A DNA stretch of 64,000 nucleotides, from the NCBI GenBank assembly GCA_945643635.1, contig CALZFC010000081.1, positions 2,501 through 66,500 on the forward strand, in the 5' to 3' direction. Below, piece after piece: positions 50,314 to 61,500 of this stretch; within the stretch, counting starts at the first letter, position 1, and every line of letters begins with the position of its first letter. This stretch comes from Allodiplogaster sudhausi. Its lineage: Eukaryota; Nematoda; Chromadorea; Rhabditida; Diplogasteridae. Under the pieces are notes generated by a model that saw only the letters and a list, made by a program, of their open reading frames with translations, made no database searches and had not been told where the DNA came from. Made by a program: the position numbers and the translations under genes.

Positions 50314-50922
50314 ATGGAAGTGGAGATGGAGGCCATGGAAGGAGCAGCGGCTGGAGTGGAAGAGAAAGAGAAGAAGGAAGTGGTGAGGGGGATGGCCAAG
50401 AGTGGGAGGTGGTGGAAGAAGACGCAGACCGACAAGCACTCCGCCATTTTCAAGGTACCAGTCCGCCCTTAACAGGGCCACCTTTATTCGACTTAAAAGA
50501 ATTGCAGACAAACCGAGTTTAGCGAGAGGCATGAAATGTATTTTGAGGCGAAGCCGTTGAAGACGTCGTGGGAGACGAAGATGGCAGCGAAGGCGAAGAC
50601 GGCCGCAGCCAAGGGACTGCAGACTGAGATCAGAGAGAAGATGGCGGCAGAGAAAGCGGCCAAGGCTGAGAGAAAGAAGGAGCAAGAGCAGAGGAGAATA
50701 GAGAATCAGCGGAAGGCTGAGATTGTCCAGATATTCCATGCCATTCACTCATTGATACTCTCGAATTCCATTCTTCTATTATCATTTTTTTCCTGTTGTT
50801 ATCCTGTCTTCATTGTGCCTGATAATTTGCTTTAGGTGATTACGAAGACACACAAGTTGAAGAAGACAAAGAAGAAGCAACTGAGAAGAATCGAAAAGAG
50901 GGATACGGTAGCTGCCAAATGA
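50314..50922 (+). CDS. CCDC86: CCDC86/Cgr1-family nucleolar protein
   Basis: Three exons: 50314-50454 (MEVEMEAMEGAAAG to GMAKSGRWWKKTQTDKHSAI), 50518-50730 (PLKTSWETKMAAKAKTAAA to RRIENQRKAEIVQ) and 50836-50922 (VITKTHKLKKTKKKQLRRIE, KRDTVAAK, stop). The GRxWK motif, the TSWE/xKM motif and the Lys-rich end KKKQLRRIEKRD are the hallmarks of the Cgr1/CCDC86 family, which works in nucleolar rRNA processing and 60S ribosome assembly (in vertebrates also chromosome periphery). About 146 aa, short for the animal family because the acidic N-terminal region is reduced. The conserved AEIVQ-VI joint puts the exon 2 end at CAG|ATATTCC, which is not a GT donor; a GT two codons earlier would delete VQ. 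Confidence 0.88.
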
Positions 50923-52479
50923 TCCCCTCATCCCTTTTCTGCCTTCTATTTTTTTTTCTTGTTGTTGTTATCATCCACTGCGCGATGTTTTTTTATTTTA
51001 TTTATTCAATACATTAACAATAATGTGACAACACTTGTAGATATATATGTATGTTCTCGACTAACGAGAAATGCGAAAGTAAAATAGAAGGCAGATATTG
51101 GAAGGATCCGAGAGAAAGATCATAGAATGAGAGACAAAAAATGTAAAATGGGGAAGGGGGAGGGATATAAGGACAGCTCACCGCTCGTCTCGCCGTCGGA
51201 ATGGGGTGGGCAAGGCCCCAGAGGGAGTGGGGGTGGACGAGGTCCCCAAGGAGGTGGCAAGGCTCCAGTGGCATGTGCGAGAGAGAGAGAGAGCACAGCT
51301 TCGACGACGAGAGAACGGCTGCTGTGGAGTGGTAGAGTTGGGGGAAGCTTATAACTATTAGCACTGTAGCAATTAAATAAGATAGTTGGCAATATAAAGC
51401 TATAAAAATCAGAGATTACAGATTTGCAATATTAATTCGGAGCAAGTGTAATATAGGCAAAGATGAGATGATCTTTTTAAAGGACGAGAGAGATCGAGCA
51501 GATGTTGCAATAAGAGGAATCCTAGTGTAGTAAGAAGCTGCTCTTACATAGAATGAATGTTCGGCAACAGATAGTCTAGTGCGAGGAAGATGAAAAGCAT
51601 ATTGATAGCAACGGCCATTGGTAGGCTTAATGTTGACTGTTTCGTGTCTTTGAATGTTTTTGCTGTTTCTTTCCGCTCCGTTGTTGATTGTTCGTGTTGT
51701 GGAGTTGTATGTACATAAATAAAATACGTGACTTTGGGATAAAGGGGAAATTAATGATAATTACACCTGCACTATCCTTCCCCTGAGTACATCCCATTGT
51801 CCGCCAAGGACTACATCTTCCATCCCTATTTAAATCCCCTTCTACCCGAGATTGTTCTGTTCGGTTCTACGTGTTCTTCTCTGTGTTCCCGCATCTCATC
51901 TCAAGACTCTCGGATCTCTGCGGCTGGTCGTCGTTCCCTCTGTCCCCCTCTCAGGTTCCGGCGGTGTTCGGAAGAGGAGTGAGGATAAGGAAGAAGGATT
52001 AGGAAAGGAGTACGACCAGCGAGAGAGTTAGGCGAGAGAGATAAAAGAGTCCAAGAGGACTCGTGAGAGATACAGCAAGAGGTTGCTGGCGAGAGCGTCT
52101 CGCCGTACGATATCTGGCGCTTGTGTGAGATTCCAGTTTGGTGAGAGCGAGAAAAGCTTGTAATCTATCCTTTTCTGGCAAGGACGAAAGATTACAACTG
52201 TTCGCTCAATCCCGACGTCTCTCGTGATGTTGAAAAGAGGAAGTTAAATAATAAAAGATTTAGATCCTTCGAAGCAACAGCTCGGCTATCCTTTGCGGCA
52301 TTCGGAGACTCGCCAGGGAGGGCTGTCTTTGCATGTCTTCTCATCACTCTGCACCGGCAGCGTCTAACTCCAGTGAAGAAGTAGACCGCGTGGAACAGCT
52401 TATCAAGTATCTTTCTTAAAATCTACATGGAATTCCCATATTTTCTTATACCTGTGTCTCCTCCCGCTATTTTATATAT
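50923..52479. other. Intergenic region, possible LTR-like remnant
   Basis: No gene supported. The part at about 51680-52130 has a TATTTAAA box (51826), a C-rich transcribed-leader-like stretch and then a GGCGCTTGTGTGAG motif (52117), which loosely recalls an LTR with a downstream primer-binding site. There is no second LTR or polyprotein in view, so this is not called as an element. Confidence 0.3.
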
Positions 52480-53020
52480 AAGAGAATAAAGCATGTTTAT
52501 GTGTTCTATGTTGAATGAGCTTACATCTATGGAAGAGACTTGGAAGAATTAATAAAGACAAGCAGTGCATGGATGGAAACAGAATATATGTAAAAGGAAG
52601 AAGAAAAGCAGTAAACATACAAGGAACAAATGCATTCGGGCAGCATGATGAATGGAATGTATAGTCTTGCTACGTATCTCTTCTGCGTGTATTTTGGTGT
52701 GTTTACTACAGTAACTCTCTAGCCTCGGTTAACCCTACCATCATCCTCACACTAATGTAACTCTCCTCCCCACATGAATGTTCATACATTCATGTGGGGA
52801 GGAAAGAGATCGATGTGTGTATTATTTTCGTTTTCAGCGAGTCAGAAATCCCCTGAATAGCTAGTGTAATTGTGAAATCAAAAAAAAAAGAAAAAAAAAT
52901 TTATATAGGCACATGCTAGATTTACATAACGACTTTCACTCTCTTTTTCTGGGCGTTCTCGCCGCCTCTTTCCTCTTTCCAAGTGCAAAATCGAGGAGAG
53001 GCTCTGCTGCTCTCTATCCT
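52480..53020. repeat. 540-bp direct repeat, copy 1
   Basis: Nearly identical to 55385-55923, with about three differences including poly-A length. It starts AGAGAATAAAGCATG and ends CTGCTCTCTATCCT. It contains a perfect hairpin at 52765-52802: a 16-bp stem CCTCCCCACATGAATG around TTCATA. The two copies flank the foldback element at 53089-55054 at unequal distances. Confidence 0.95.
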
Positions 53021-53088
53021 ATTTTACGTTTACAGCATTTATATTAGGGTTTGCTGGTGCTTACAGGAGAACCGGGTGCTGGGAGAAG

Positions 53089-55054
53089 CATATATGACGA
53101 TGCCAACTAAAAAAACGGTCGTTTTTGCGTTTTCGAGAGATTTGTGACATGTGTGGGTGTACTAAACTGCTTATTTTTTTGAGCATCTTTATTCACGTAC
53201 AAAAGTGTGCAGAAATCGCACTGAAAAATGAGCACAAATGTACATGTATTAAACTGCTCAAAATCATTTTGAAAAGTGAGCAAAAATATACGCGTACAAA
53301 TGTGCTCATAAAACGGTGTGAAAAATGAGCAGAAAAGTACATGTACTAAAGTGCTCATAAAACCATAGAAGAAAGTGAGCACAAATATACGCGTACAAAA
53401 GTGTGCAGAAAATCTAGGCCAGAAAGTACGCGTACAAAAGTGCTCAAAATTTTTGCGCAAGAAAATACGCGTACAAAAGTGCTCAAAATTTTTGCGCAAG
53501 AAAATACGCGCACAAAAGTGCTCAAAATTTTTGGACAAAAAGGGACGCATATGAAATGGCTAAAATGTTTTAGGGGAAAAAACCAAGATGCAAATTCTTA
53601 AGGAGATAGAATGAAAAATGTCGTCAAAAAATATACATCGAAAATAAAATGAAAGAGACAGGAATAAAAACAGAAAACTACAGTAAACTTTCAGTGCACT
53701 ATAAATTCATTTGCAACGAATATTCTGCTTTTTACCCGACCCAGCTTTTATTTCGTATTTTCGTGAATGTGTTTTGATTTACTTTTCTTTCAGATCAGAT
53801 GAGTTTAGTCGAGGTCGTCCCTGACTCAACGCGCTCGTCATCCACCGAACGGCGACGTCATTAGCGTGCTCGCCTGTCCGAGAATTCGCTTTGGCAGGTG
53901 TGTTTTTTTTTCCTGCTGATTTTTACCACGATAACTTCTTACGATTATATTTCTTGTTTCACAAATGTTAAATCACATCAAGTTTTGTTATGAAATGCCA
54001 TTCCATTAAAAAATGTTGTAATTGGTTGATGTTTAGATCGAATGGTTGCTACGAGGATGCTTGCCCCATTCATGTGCGCCAAGAGACTGTGACTCTTACG
54101 AACGCAAACACATTGTTAAGGTATTATTTTCATTTTGAATTTGAATTTAGACTTTTTTCTTGTGCATCCATCGATGCTTATAATTAGTCTTTTTATTTTC
54201 CGTACTTTGCGCGGAATAAGTGAAATCTGGGTGTGAAATGTTTCCGAGAATGTTCAAAATAGGGGGAGGGGGTTGCGTAACCTTTTAAACCCGGAGCAGG
54301 TTGTAGTGGTCTCCTCTGATGACGGCTTTCGAGTCGGCCTGTTCGACCTCCTCAACGCGTGCATCTCCTCGAGTTACAACTCCTCGTCACTCTCGGCGCC
54401 ATGCCTGCACCGCCCCGTAGTGGATCAGTCAGTATCCATTTTTTCTATTTAAATCCTGTTAATTTCATTTTATTTTGATGTATATTTTTGACGACATTTT
54501 TCATTCTATCTCCTTAAAAATTTGCAGCTGGTTTTTCCCAAAAAAAAAATTGAGCCATTTAATACGCGTAGTTTTTTATCCAAAAAATTTGAGCACTTTT
54601 GTACGCGTATTTTCTTGCGCAAAATTTTTTAGCACTTTTGTACGCGTATTTTCTTGCCCAAAATTTTTTAGCACTTTTGTACGCGTATTTTCTTGCGCAA
54701 AATTTTTTAGCACTTTTGTACGCGTATTTTCTTGCGCAAAAATTTTTGGCACTTTTGTACGCGTATATTCGTGCTCATTTTTATGATGAATTTTGAGCAA
54801 TTTAGTTCATGTACTTTTCTGCTCATTTTTTAGTCTGATTACTGTACACATTTATACGCGTACTTTCATGCTCATTTTCCAAAATGATTTATGCGCATGT
54901 TAGTACATGTATTTTTATGTGCAAATTTTTTTGCACACTTTTGTACGTGAATAAAGATGCTCAAAAAAATATGCAGTTTAATACACCCACACATGTCACA
55001 AATCTCTCGAAAACGCAAAACGACCGTTTTTTTTAGTTGGCATCGTCATATATG
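53089..55054. mobile_element. Foldback-type element with long inverted repeats made of short tandem units
   Basis: The two ends are inverted copies of CATATATGACGATGCCAAC. The arms are about 500-570 bp. Near the outside they match almost exactly; further in they consist of diverged tandem units of about 38 bp carrying GTACGCGTATTTTCTTGCGC or its complement, roughly three on the left (53425-53545) and five on the right (54585-54780). The 850-bp interior is GC-richer and holds exon-like blocks. No transposase. Structure matches foldback (FB/Galileo-like) transposons; no clear target-site duplication. Confidence 0.85.
53860..54423 (+). CDS. Exon-like blocks inside the foldback element
   Basis: Three blocks can be joined in phase 0: about 53865-53897 (RARLSENSLWQ), 54037-54120 (IEWLLRGCLPHSCAPRDC to ERKHIVK) and about 54301-54423 (VVVSSDDGFRVGLFDLLN to LHRPVVDQ). 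Each has AG before and two have a GT-type donor after. The last block recalls a WD-repeat strand (SSDDG), but that is weak. They may be fragments captured from a host gene, or the remains of an element gene. No start or stop located. Confidence 0.3.
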
Positions 55055-55384
55055 TCTGTTCTGGATTGCATGGGTGAGACGGCCGACTGGAGAGCCTGCC
55101 AGGAACAGGCTAGCTAACATTCCTACCATTGCAACCTTTGCATCTCCAATTCACACTGTAAGAGATTACTTTCAGGTAAAGGAGTTTCGTCTTTGCATGC
55201 AGAAGAGTGTGCAGCAGAAGGACGGTGCCAAGAAGCAGTGAGAGGAAGCTGAGAGACCAGTGCTGAAATAGGTCTGACCCATGTAAGGGTTGTTACCCCA
55301 CGGAAATTTTTTTGCACGACAATGGTCGATACGACGAGCTGAACGAGGAAGAAAGAAGAGGAAAGAAGAAGAAGAAGAAAATAA
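55055..55384. other. Short unique spacer right of the foldback element
   Basis: No gene recognised between the right end of the foldback element and copy 2 of the 540-bp repeat. Confidence 0.5.
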
Positions 55385-55923
55385 AAGAGAATAAAGCATG
55401 TTTATGTGTTCTATGTTGAATGAGCTTACATCTATGGAAGAGACTTGGAAGAATTAATAAAGACAAGCAGTGCATGGATGGAAACAGAATATATGTAAAA
55501 GGAAGAAGAAAAGCAGTAAACATACAAGGAACAAATGCATTCGAGCAGCATGATGAATGGAATGTATAGTCTTGCTACGTATCTCTTCTGCGTGTATTTT
55601 GGTGTGTTTACTACAGTAACTCTCTAGCCTCGGTTAACCCTACCATCATCCTCACACTAATGTAACTCTCCTCCCCACATGAATGTTCATACATTCATGT
55701 GGGGAGGAAAGAGATCGATGTGTGTATTATTTTCGTTTTCAGCGAGTCAGAAATCCCCTGAATAGCTAGTGTAATTGTGAAATCAAAAAAAAAGAAAAAA
55801 AATTTATATAGGCACATGCTAGATTTACATAACGACTTTCACTCTCTTTTTCTGGGCGTTCTCGCCGCCTCTTTCCTCTTTCCAAGTGCAAAATCGAGGA
55901 GAGGCTCTGCTGCTCTCTATCCT
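55385..55923. repeat. 540-bp direct repeat, copy 2
   Basis: Direct copy of 52480-53020, in the same orientation, with the same internal hairpin at 55670-55707. Sequence identity drops abruptly at both ends of the unit. Confidence 0.95.
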
Positions 55924-56705
55924 GAATCATACAGTCAGTCTCCTCTCATGTTCAATTAGTCTACTCTTCATACTGCTGTTCTACAAGTCCGCTCCATGGA
56001 CTAACTCTCCCTGTCTCTCTCTATAATACAAATCCTCCTAACAAGTGGATAAGGCGAGTCTACATACTTTAAAATTTCTATTCTTCCAAGCAAAAAATTA
56101 TTATATATACATACACGCTTCTCTATTCGCTGTTCCGTGTCTCTCTGTATACATACATATATACATGAATAGTGCACGGTCATTTACCCAGTGCAAAAAG
56201 CGATCCTCAGCACTAGTGCTAAATGATTAGGCCGCGACGCGACCTTAGATAACGCAACGCGTGACCGCCATTCAAACCCGGCCCCGGCCCTCGAGGTCGG
56301 CCGCCGGGGCCGGCCACCCCTGGTTCCAAGCTATTCGCCTTAAACAAAGTGCCCTATCTATCTTACCGTACTTTAGCCAAAAAATTGGCATTCGGCCAAT
56401 TTTGTCATCACCATGCAAAAGCAATACATATAAAGGAAAAGAAGTGAGAGGAAGCACACAGGGAAGATACACTTGGAACTTAGGATAGAGTGCGAGTGAG
56501 ACGAAGCGAGTGTTAGGGAGGAAGTCATGATACCTGAAGATATAAAGCCCCTTTTTTATCCTGGCCGTGCTAATGAAGCGAATTTTTTTTTGCTTTTTTT
56601 GGCTAAAAAAAACCAATTTTTCCATTTTGTAACCCCCCGGATTGGCCCTTTGTAACCCCCCGGCCCAAGCCCAGAGACAGGCACTATTTCAGCACTGGCA
56701 GAGAC
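55924..56705. other. Spacer and likely promoter region
   Basis: AT-rich sequence with ATAC repeats near 56100-56165, then a GC-rich block (56275-56325) with an imperfect palindrome GGCCGCCGGGGCCGGCC, and TTTGTAACCCCCCGG given twice (56625-56665) just before the start of the next gene. A CpG-rich promoter is possible; no motif is certain. Confidence 0.35.
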
Positions 56706-58248
56706 ATGGAGATCGACAACTTCTTCCTCCACTTGGATATCGACGAACCTAATACAAAAGTTGGTTTATCAAAATATAACTATGATATCAGGGTCCTTGT
56801 TTCAGGAGAGTTGTCCCACCTTTTCACTGACTGACTACCAGGCAGAAATACACGAGAATGCGTGGTTCCTTGACGAGAAGTTGGCAGAGAATCCTTTCCA
56901 CGACAGGAGGTGGTGCCAGTCCTTTTTCTTCCTCAGTACAAGGAATTCCAGATTCGCTGTATATAGTAACAGTATTAAGTATGACTCCTTATCCATTTCA
57001 GAGAACTACAGTATCACAAGGCTGCCTACTTTCATCTCCTGGGCAACTCCCAGCGGGCATTTGAGGTTCTTTGAGTCCACTAGCGAGGATTATTCTTCTT
57101 TTCCATTGCTAGATGGTGCTCTTTTTAACAAGTGGCAAACGATGCATGAATTGGAATGAAATTCTTGTGCAGGAGCTGTCTCGACTTGCCGAGGATGGGA
57201 CGGCGGAGCAGAAAGGCTGTCACCGTTTTGCTCTGGCCGATGCTCTCATCGGCCAAGCACTTGAGGCTCGTTCCATTCACTTCCCTTTACTCTTGCCATA
57301 CGCAACACTCAATGGGGGAAGTCCATTCAACTTTTTTTTTTAATTCTTCTTCTTCAGCTAGAAAGCCTCGACTCGCACCTGTTGAGAAAGCTGTTGAATT
57401 CTCACCGAGATGCGGTGAGCACCTTCGGAGACCAAATCAGCCATCTTTTAACCTCAGCCAGGTTCTCTAGGCTGCAGTTATTCTTTCGAATGAATTGAGT
57501 ATTTTAGAGCATACGCACGTCTTCATGAAGATGCTTCCCTCCTGCGTGCTCTTTCTCTTCTCTGCTCTCTCTGCCACCTTCCTGGCCATTGGCACCTCTT
57601 CGCTCACATTTCTAATGACAAGGTTTGACTTCGCATTTCTTCAGTTGAGATAACTTATTCCATTATTGTCTCTCCTTTCAAGCGAGGTCGCTGTCTGTGT
57701 CTCGGAAGTGAAGTGTTCGCCATTGAATTGGCAGAGGAGCAGTTGTCGCTCTGCCATGGATTCGTGCGAAGAAAGGCAGGGAATGATCTGCAAGAGTGGA
57801 AGAAGAGACTTTCGCAACGATTCTCCCCCGAAGAGATCGAAAATGCACGGCGCGAGATGAAACACAGGAATCTTCCGAAGAAGGTTCGTTCTTCATTTGC
57901 TATAACTGCAAGTAGTGACTGGTTATCTGAAAATTATTAAACAGTATTTCTTATATCTAATACAACTACCAATAACAATACATTTCTAATGAAGAAAAGG
58001 CAGTTAGTGTTCTGATATAAAAATGGTTTTTAACATGGTTTTCATCTGGTCAGAATGACGAGAACGACGATTTGGCCAAAGCAGCCCATGCTTGTTGCTC
58101 CAGTCAAAGTCCGCTGAGCAGCCAGGGAGAGCAGAGCATAGTGGACTGCTTCTTGGCAAGGCACCGTTGGATGCTCCAAGGCATGGAAGAACTAGTCCAG
58201 CTTGCCTCTACCCACTCTTCCCTTCTGGCGCCCTCTGCTTACAATTAG
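56706..58248 (+). CDS. Helical repeat protein, possibly C8orf76-like TPR protein
   Basis: Start MEIDNFFLHLDIDEP. Joined exons: 56706 to about 56758; 56807 on (FSLTDYQAEIHENAWFLDE); about 57010-57065 (LQYHKAAYFHLLGNSQRAFE); 57171-57265 (ELSRLAEDGTAEQKGCHRF, ADALIGQALE); 57358-57414 (LESLDSHLLRKLLNSHRDA); about 57511-57622 (ARLHEDASLLRALSLLCSLC, WHLFAHISN); about 57682-57882 (CLGSEVFAIELAEEQLSLC, RFSPEEIENARREMKHR); and 58055-58248 (LAKAAHACCSSQSPLSSQ to LLAPSAYN). Paired helices of TPR type and the order of segments recall the vertebrate C8orf76 family, whose function is not established, but I could not align it. The join LIGQALE|LESLDSH needs a GC donor (GAG|GCTCGT). The join between 57414 and 57511 is unresolved. 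Confidence 0.55.
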
Positions 58249-58529
58249 GTTTCACTTTTCGTTCACTATTTCTGCTACTGCTCGAATAGGAAGGTCTACG
58301 TAATAAATGAATAACACTGCTCACATTTCATTCAGCCGACATCCCAGTAATTTAAAGAGATAAACAAAAAAAGAAAGAACAACCACAGAGGTAAAATTGC
58401 ATAACTGTTACATAATAATTTTCTTAAATCTTCTATTAAAAATCTTTGTCTTAAACAATATTGCTAAGCAAATAAATTAGCCGAAAGTGGAGTAAAGTGG
58501 CTTACCAGCAGCCCAGCGCAATGGAATGC

Positions 58530-61500
58530 TCAGACCAGCTGCAGAGCAGCAGAGATTCCTCCCATGATATGCACCGGTCGCCCGTTGTACTTCTTAGACA
58601 CCTCCGACTCAATCTGCAAAAGATAATATGAGGCATTCTCTCTCATTCTCCCTCTTTTCTCTCTTTCCCTCTCTCCTCCACTCCAACCTGCTCCTTGAGT
58701 GTCTTGGCGTTATCAATGAGCACACGGAGTTGCTTCCGTAGCTGAGCAGCCGACTCGGCATCCCTGACCTGCAAGGAATAGCGGTGGTTGGAAGAGTGAA
58801 AGGGATGGAAGGGGAAGAGACTTGTTTATCTGCCATGAGCTGAGCCATCTTCGCGTATCTCCCTTCCATGTCTCGCTTCGCCGTCATCTCTTCCACCAAC
58901 GTCTCGACTTATCTGGAGTTATGTTTCAGTCTCTAATCGGAGTACTGGAGGATACAAAGGACAATTCTAACTGAGGCGACGAACGAATTCTGAAGAGATG
59001 CTGCTTCTGAGGGTTGGAAGCGGGGAGGAGAGACTGGATGGCCTCATTCCAAGAGTTCATGAAGGAGATGGAGACGTCAGACAGCTCAGCTGGTCGCTGC
59101 ACCAGGCCGAGCAGGAAGATGTCCGTCCCAGACTCAGTCTCCTCTTCAGAGATACGAGTTCTCAGAAAGGCACACAACTACAACAACGAACTGTTTAGAT
59201 TACCGAGGGGGGAGGGAAGATGGAAACAGAGAGATAGAGAGGGAGAAAGAGACAGAGAGAGAGAGAGATAGAGATAGAGAGTAAGCTTGATCGAAATGAA
59301 ATTTTTTTGCATATTATATTTCATTCTTCAGGCAAAAGTACCATGGATGGTACTCAAAAGTAGAAAATAAACATTAAATTCATGTTTCTCGTCTCAACAA
59401 ACATTATGGTAGAGTTTTCAGAACATTGTTTCCATTTTTATCAGCTTTCGCAGAACAGCTCAAAATAGTCGAATCCTGTAGTCGATTTTTTTCGAAATTT
59501 CAAGATTTCTGAAACATGTTCAAGTTTTGCTCTTTCATCGGTGGATATATTATGTAAAAGTCTCTACTCTTTCGAACGGTTATGACCTTTTTGGCAATCC
59601 GGCTCACAAATGACCTGATAGTTGGCTTCGAAGGAGTTTTCATAGATTTATTTCGCCATCTAGGCTCGTAAAAACGAAATTTCTTGACTTTTTGAGTACT
59701 TTTGAGTCCTCTTAGAAACATATTATATGCAATTTTTACTCCTCTTTCATATGATAGATTCAGTTTTTTGCAAGTCATACTAATAAAAAAGGTATTGCTT
59801 GAAAACCACTTAAAAAAAATTTAAATTGGACAAAGTCATATAAATTTTATTTTTCGAAAATGGTCTCCACGGACTTTTTTGTGTAGTTTTGAACAAGGAA
59901 TCGACCACTGAAAAGATTATTGAGAAATATTAAGTATAACGGAAGATATGGTCTTCCAAAATTTTGGAGCCTTTCGACTTATAACTAAGAGAAAAAAAAT
60001 TTCAAAAACTTTTTGACCACCTAAACTTCGTTATGAACTCTATATGCATCCCTTATAAAGTTTTCAAAGTAAAAGAAAAATAAAATTTTCCCGGGGCAGG
60101 CGTCCATAGAGGCCTCCTTGTGTCTTACAGAGAGGCTCTCTTAGCTCAAACTGAACACACCCAAGTAGATATTTCCGAAAATCAGCATAATATTCTCGTG
60201 CCGACTTCAGGGCTAAAAAAACATTTGACTAATTCCGAGAACTTGACGGAGCAAATGATCTGAGTAGAAAGAAGATGCACCTTGGATAGAAAGGGCAGTT
60301 TGGTCAAGGAAAGCAAGCAAGTCAGATGCCAGAGCGAGAAGTTCACTTCTCAACTTCTTTCCTTCCAGACCAAGACGAGCCAGCTCCTGCAGAACACACC
60401 CAACTTAACAATCACACAAGCTTCATAAATTCTACTTGACGTACCCTCTCGTAAGTTTTTTTGGCGTCTCCAGACTGGCGAATGTTGTCCTTCTCTTTGC
60501 GAATATCCTCCTAGAAAAAGGAGAAATTAACTCCTTTTTCTTTCTGGTAATAGTGAAGGGGTTGACGTGGGCATGGAAACGGCGCTGGTAACTGGAGGTA
60601 TACAAATATCTCATTCAGCCCTTAAAAAAATTCCAGTGCCATGCTCACAGACTCACGCTTTTCAGTATGATTAGCGCCATATTATATTAATGATGTTGCA
60701 AATTAAAGTTAACTCCAAATTTGCGACAAAAATTTGGTCATGGAGAGAGCCAAAAGAGGGAGACCATACTCTAATTTTAAAGACCACAGACAAATGGAAA
60801 AATCAATTGCAAGGGTTGAGAATGCAAATTTAAGTGACGGTTGCTGTAAGAATTTGGTGAAAAAAGCGATGCCGATAACTTGTAGCAAAATATCCTGTAA
60901 TTCGTTTTCGGCTTTGGCGATAGCTTTCTTTACGGCTGGAATCTCGTAGATAACAAGACGCTGGAGCAACTGCGCGGACTCAGCGAGGAAAACGTTCTCT
61001 TTCTTGTACAGATTCTCTATCTCCTGCCTGAACCAAACAGAAGATGAAAGAATGTAGACACAGAATAAAATAATTTAAAAAATTCCCTCATGGTCAGACC
61101 TGCCAGTCCTTCATCCGCTGTGAAGAATAAAAACCGAGAAAGTTCTTGGTGTCCTTCTCAGTCTCGTGCAGGGTTTGAATAATCTGCTGGACGTGGAAGT
61201 AGTTAATGTCTGGAAAACGAAGTCTTCATTTGATTCAAGCTTCATGAACTGTGAAAGTAGATGGGGAAAAGATCAGAGAAAAATGAAGTGAGAGAAAGGA
61301 AGGAGTAAAGATTGAGAGAGAAACGGACAAGAAGCTTGGAGAATCCTTACGACAGCGTCATTCTCTGGCATATCCATGACGGCATGTTTGAGTTTCTCCC
61401 GCAACTCCAGCGCCCTCTTCTGCCAATCTCGAGTGCAGTGCCGACGGGACAACATCCAGTATTAATAGATATAACCTTCTGACTACAGTAACCCACACCT

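Noticed and set aside
51680..52130. LTR-like stretch with TATA box and possible primer-binding motif
   Set aside because: No second LTR, no polyprotein, and the primer-binding match is too loose to call without a tRNA comparison.
56275..56325. GC-rich palindrome with TTCAAACCC, resembling a tRNA T-arm
   Set aside because: No matching A box, acceptor stem or anticodon arm could be folded at the right distances.
59500..59778. 92-codon minus-strand frame inside a CDK5RAP3 intron
   Set aside because: AT-rich with no start context, no domain and no repeat copy; an open frame by chance.
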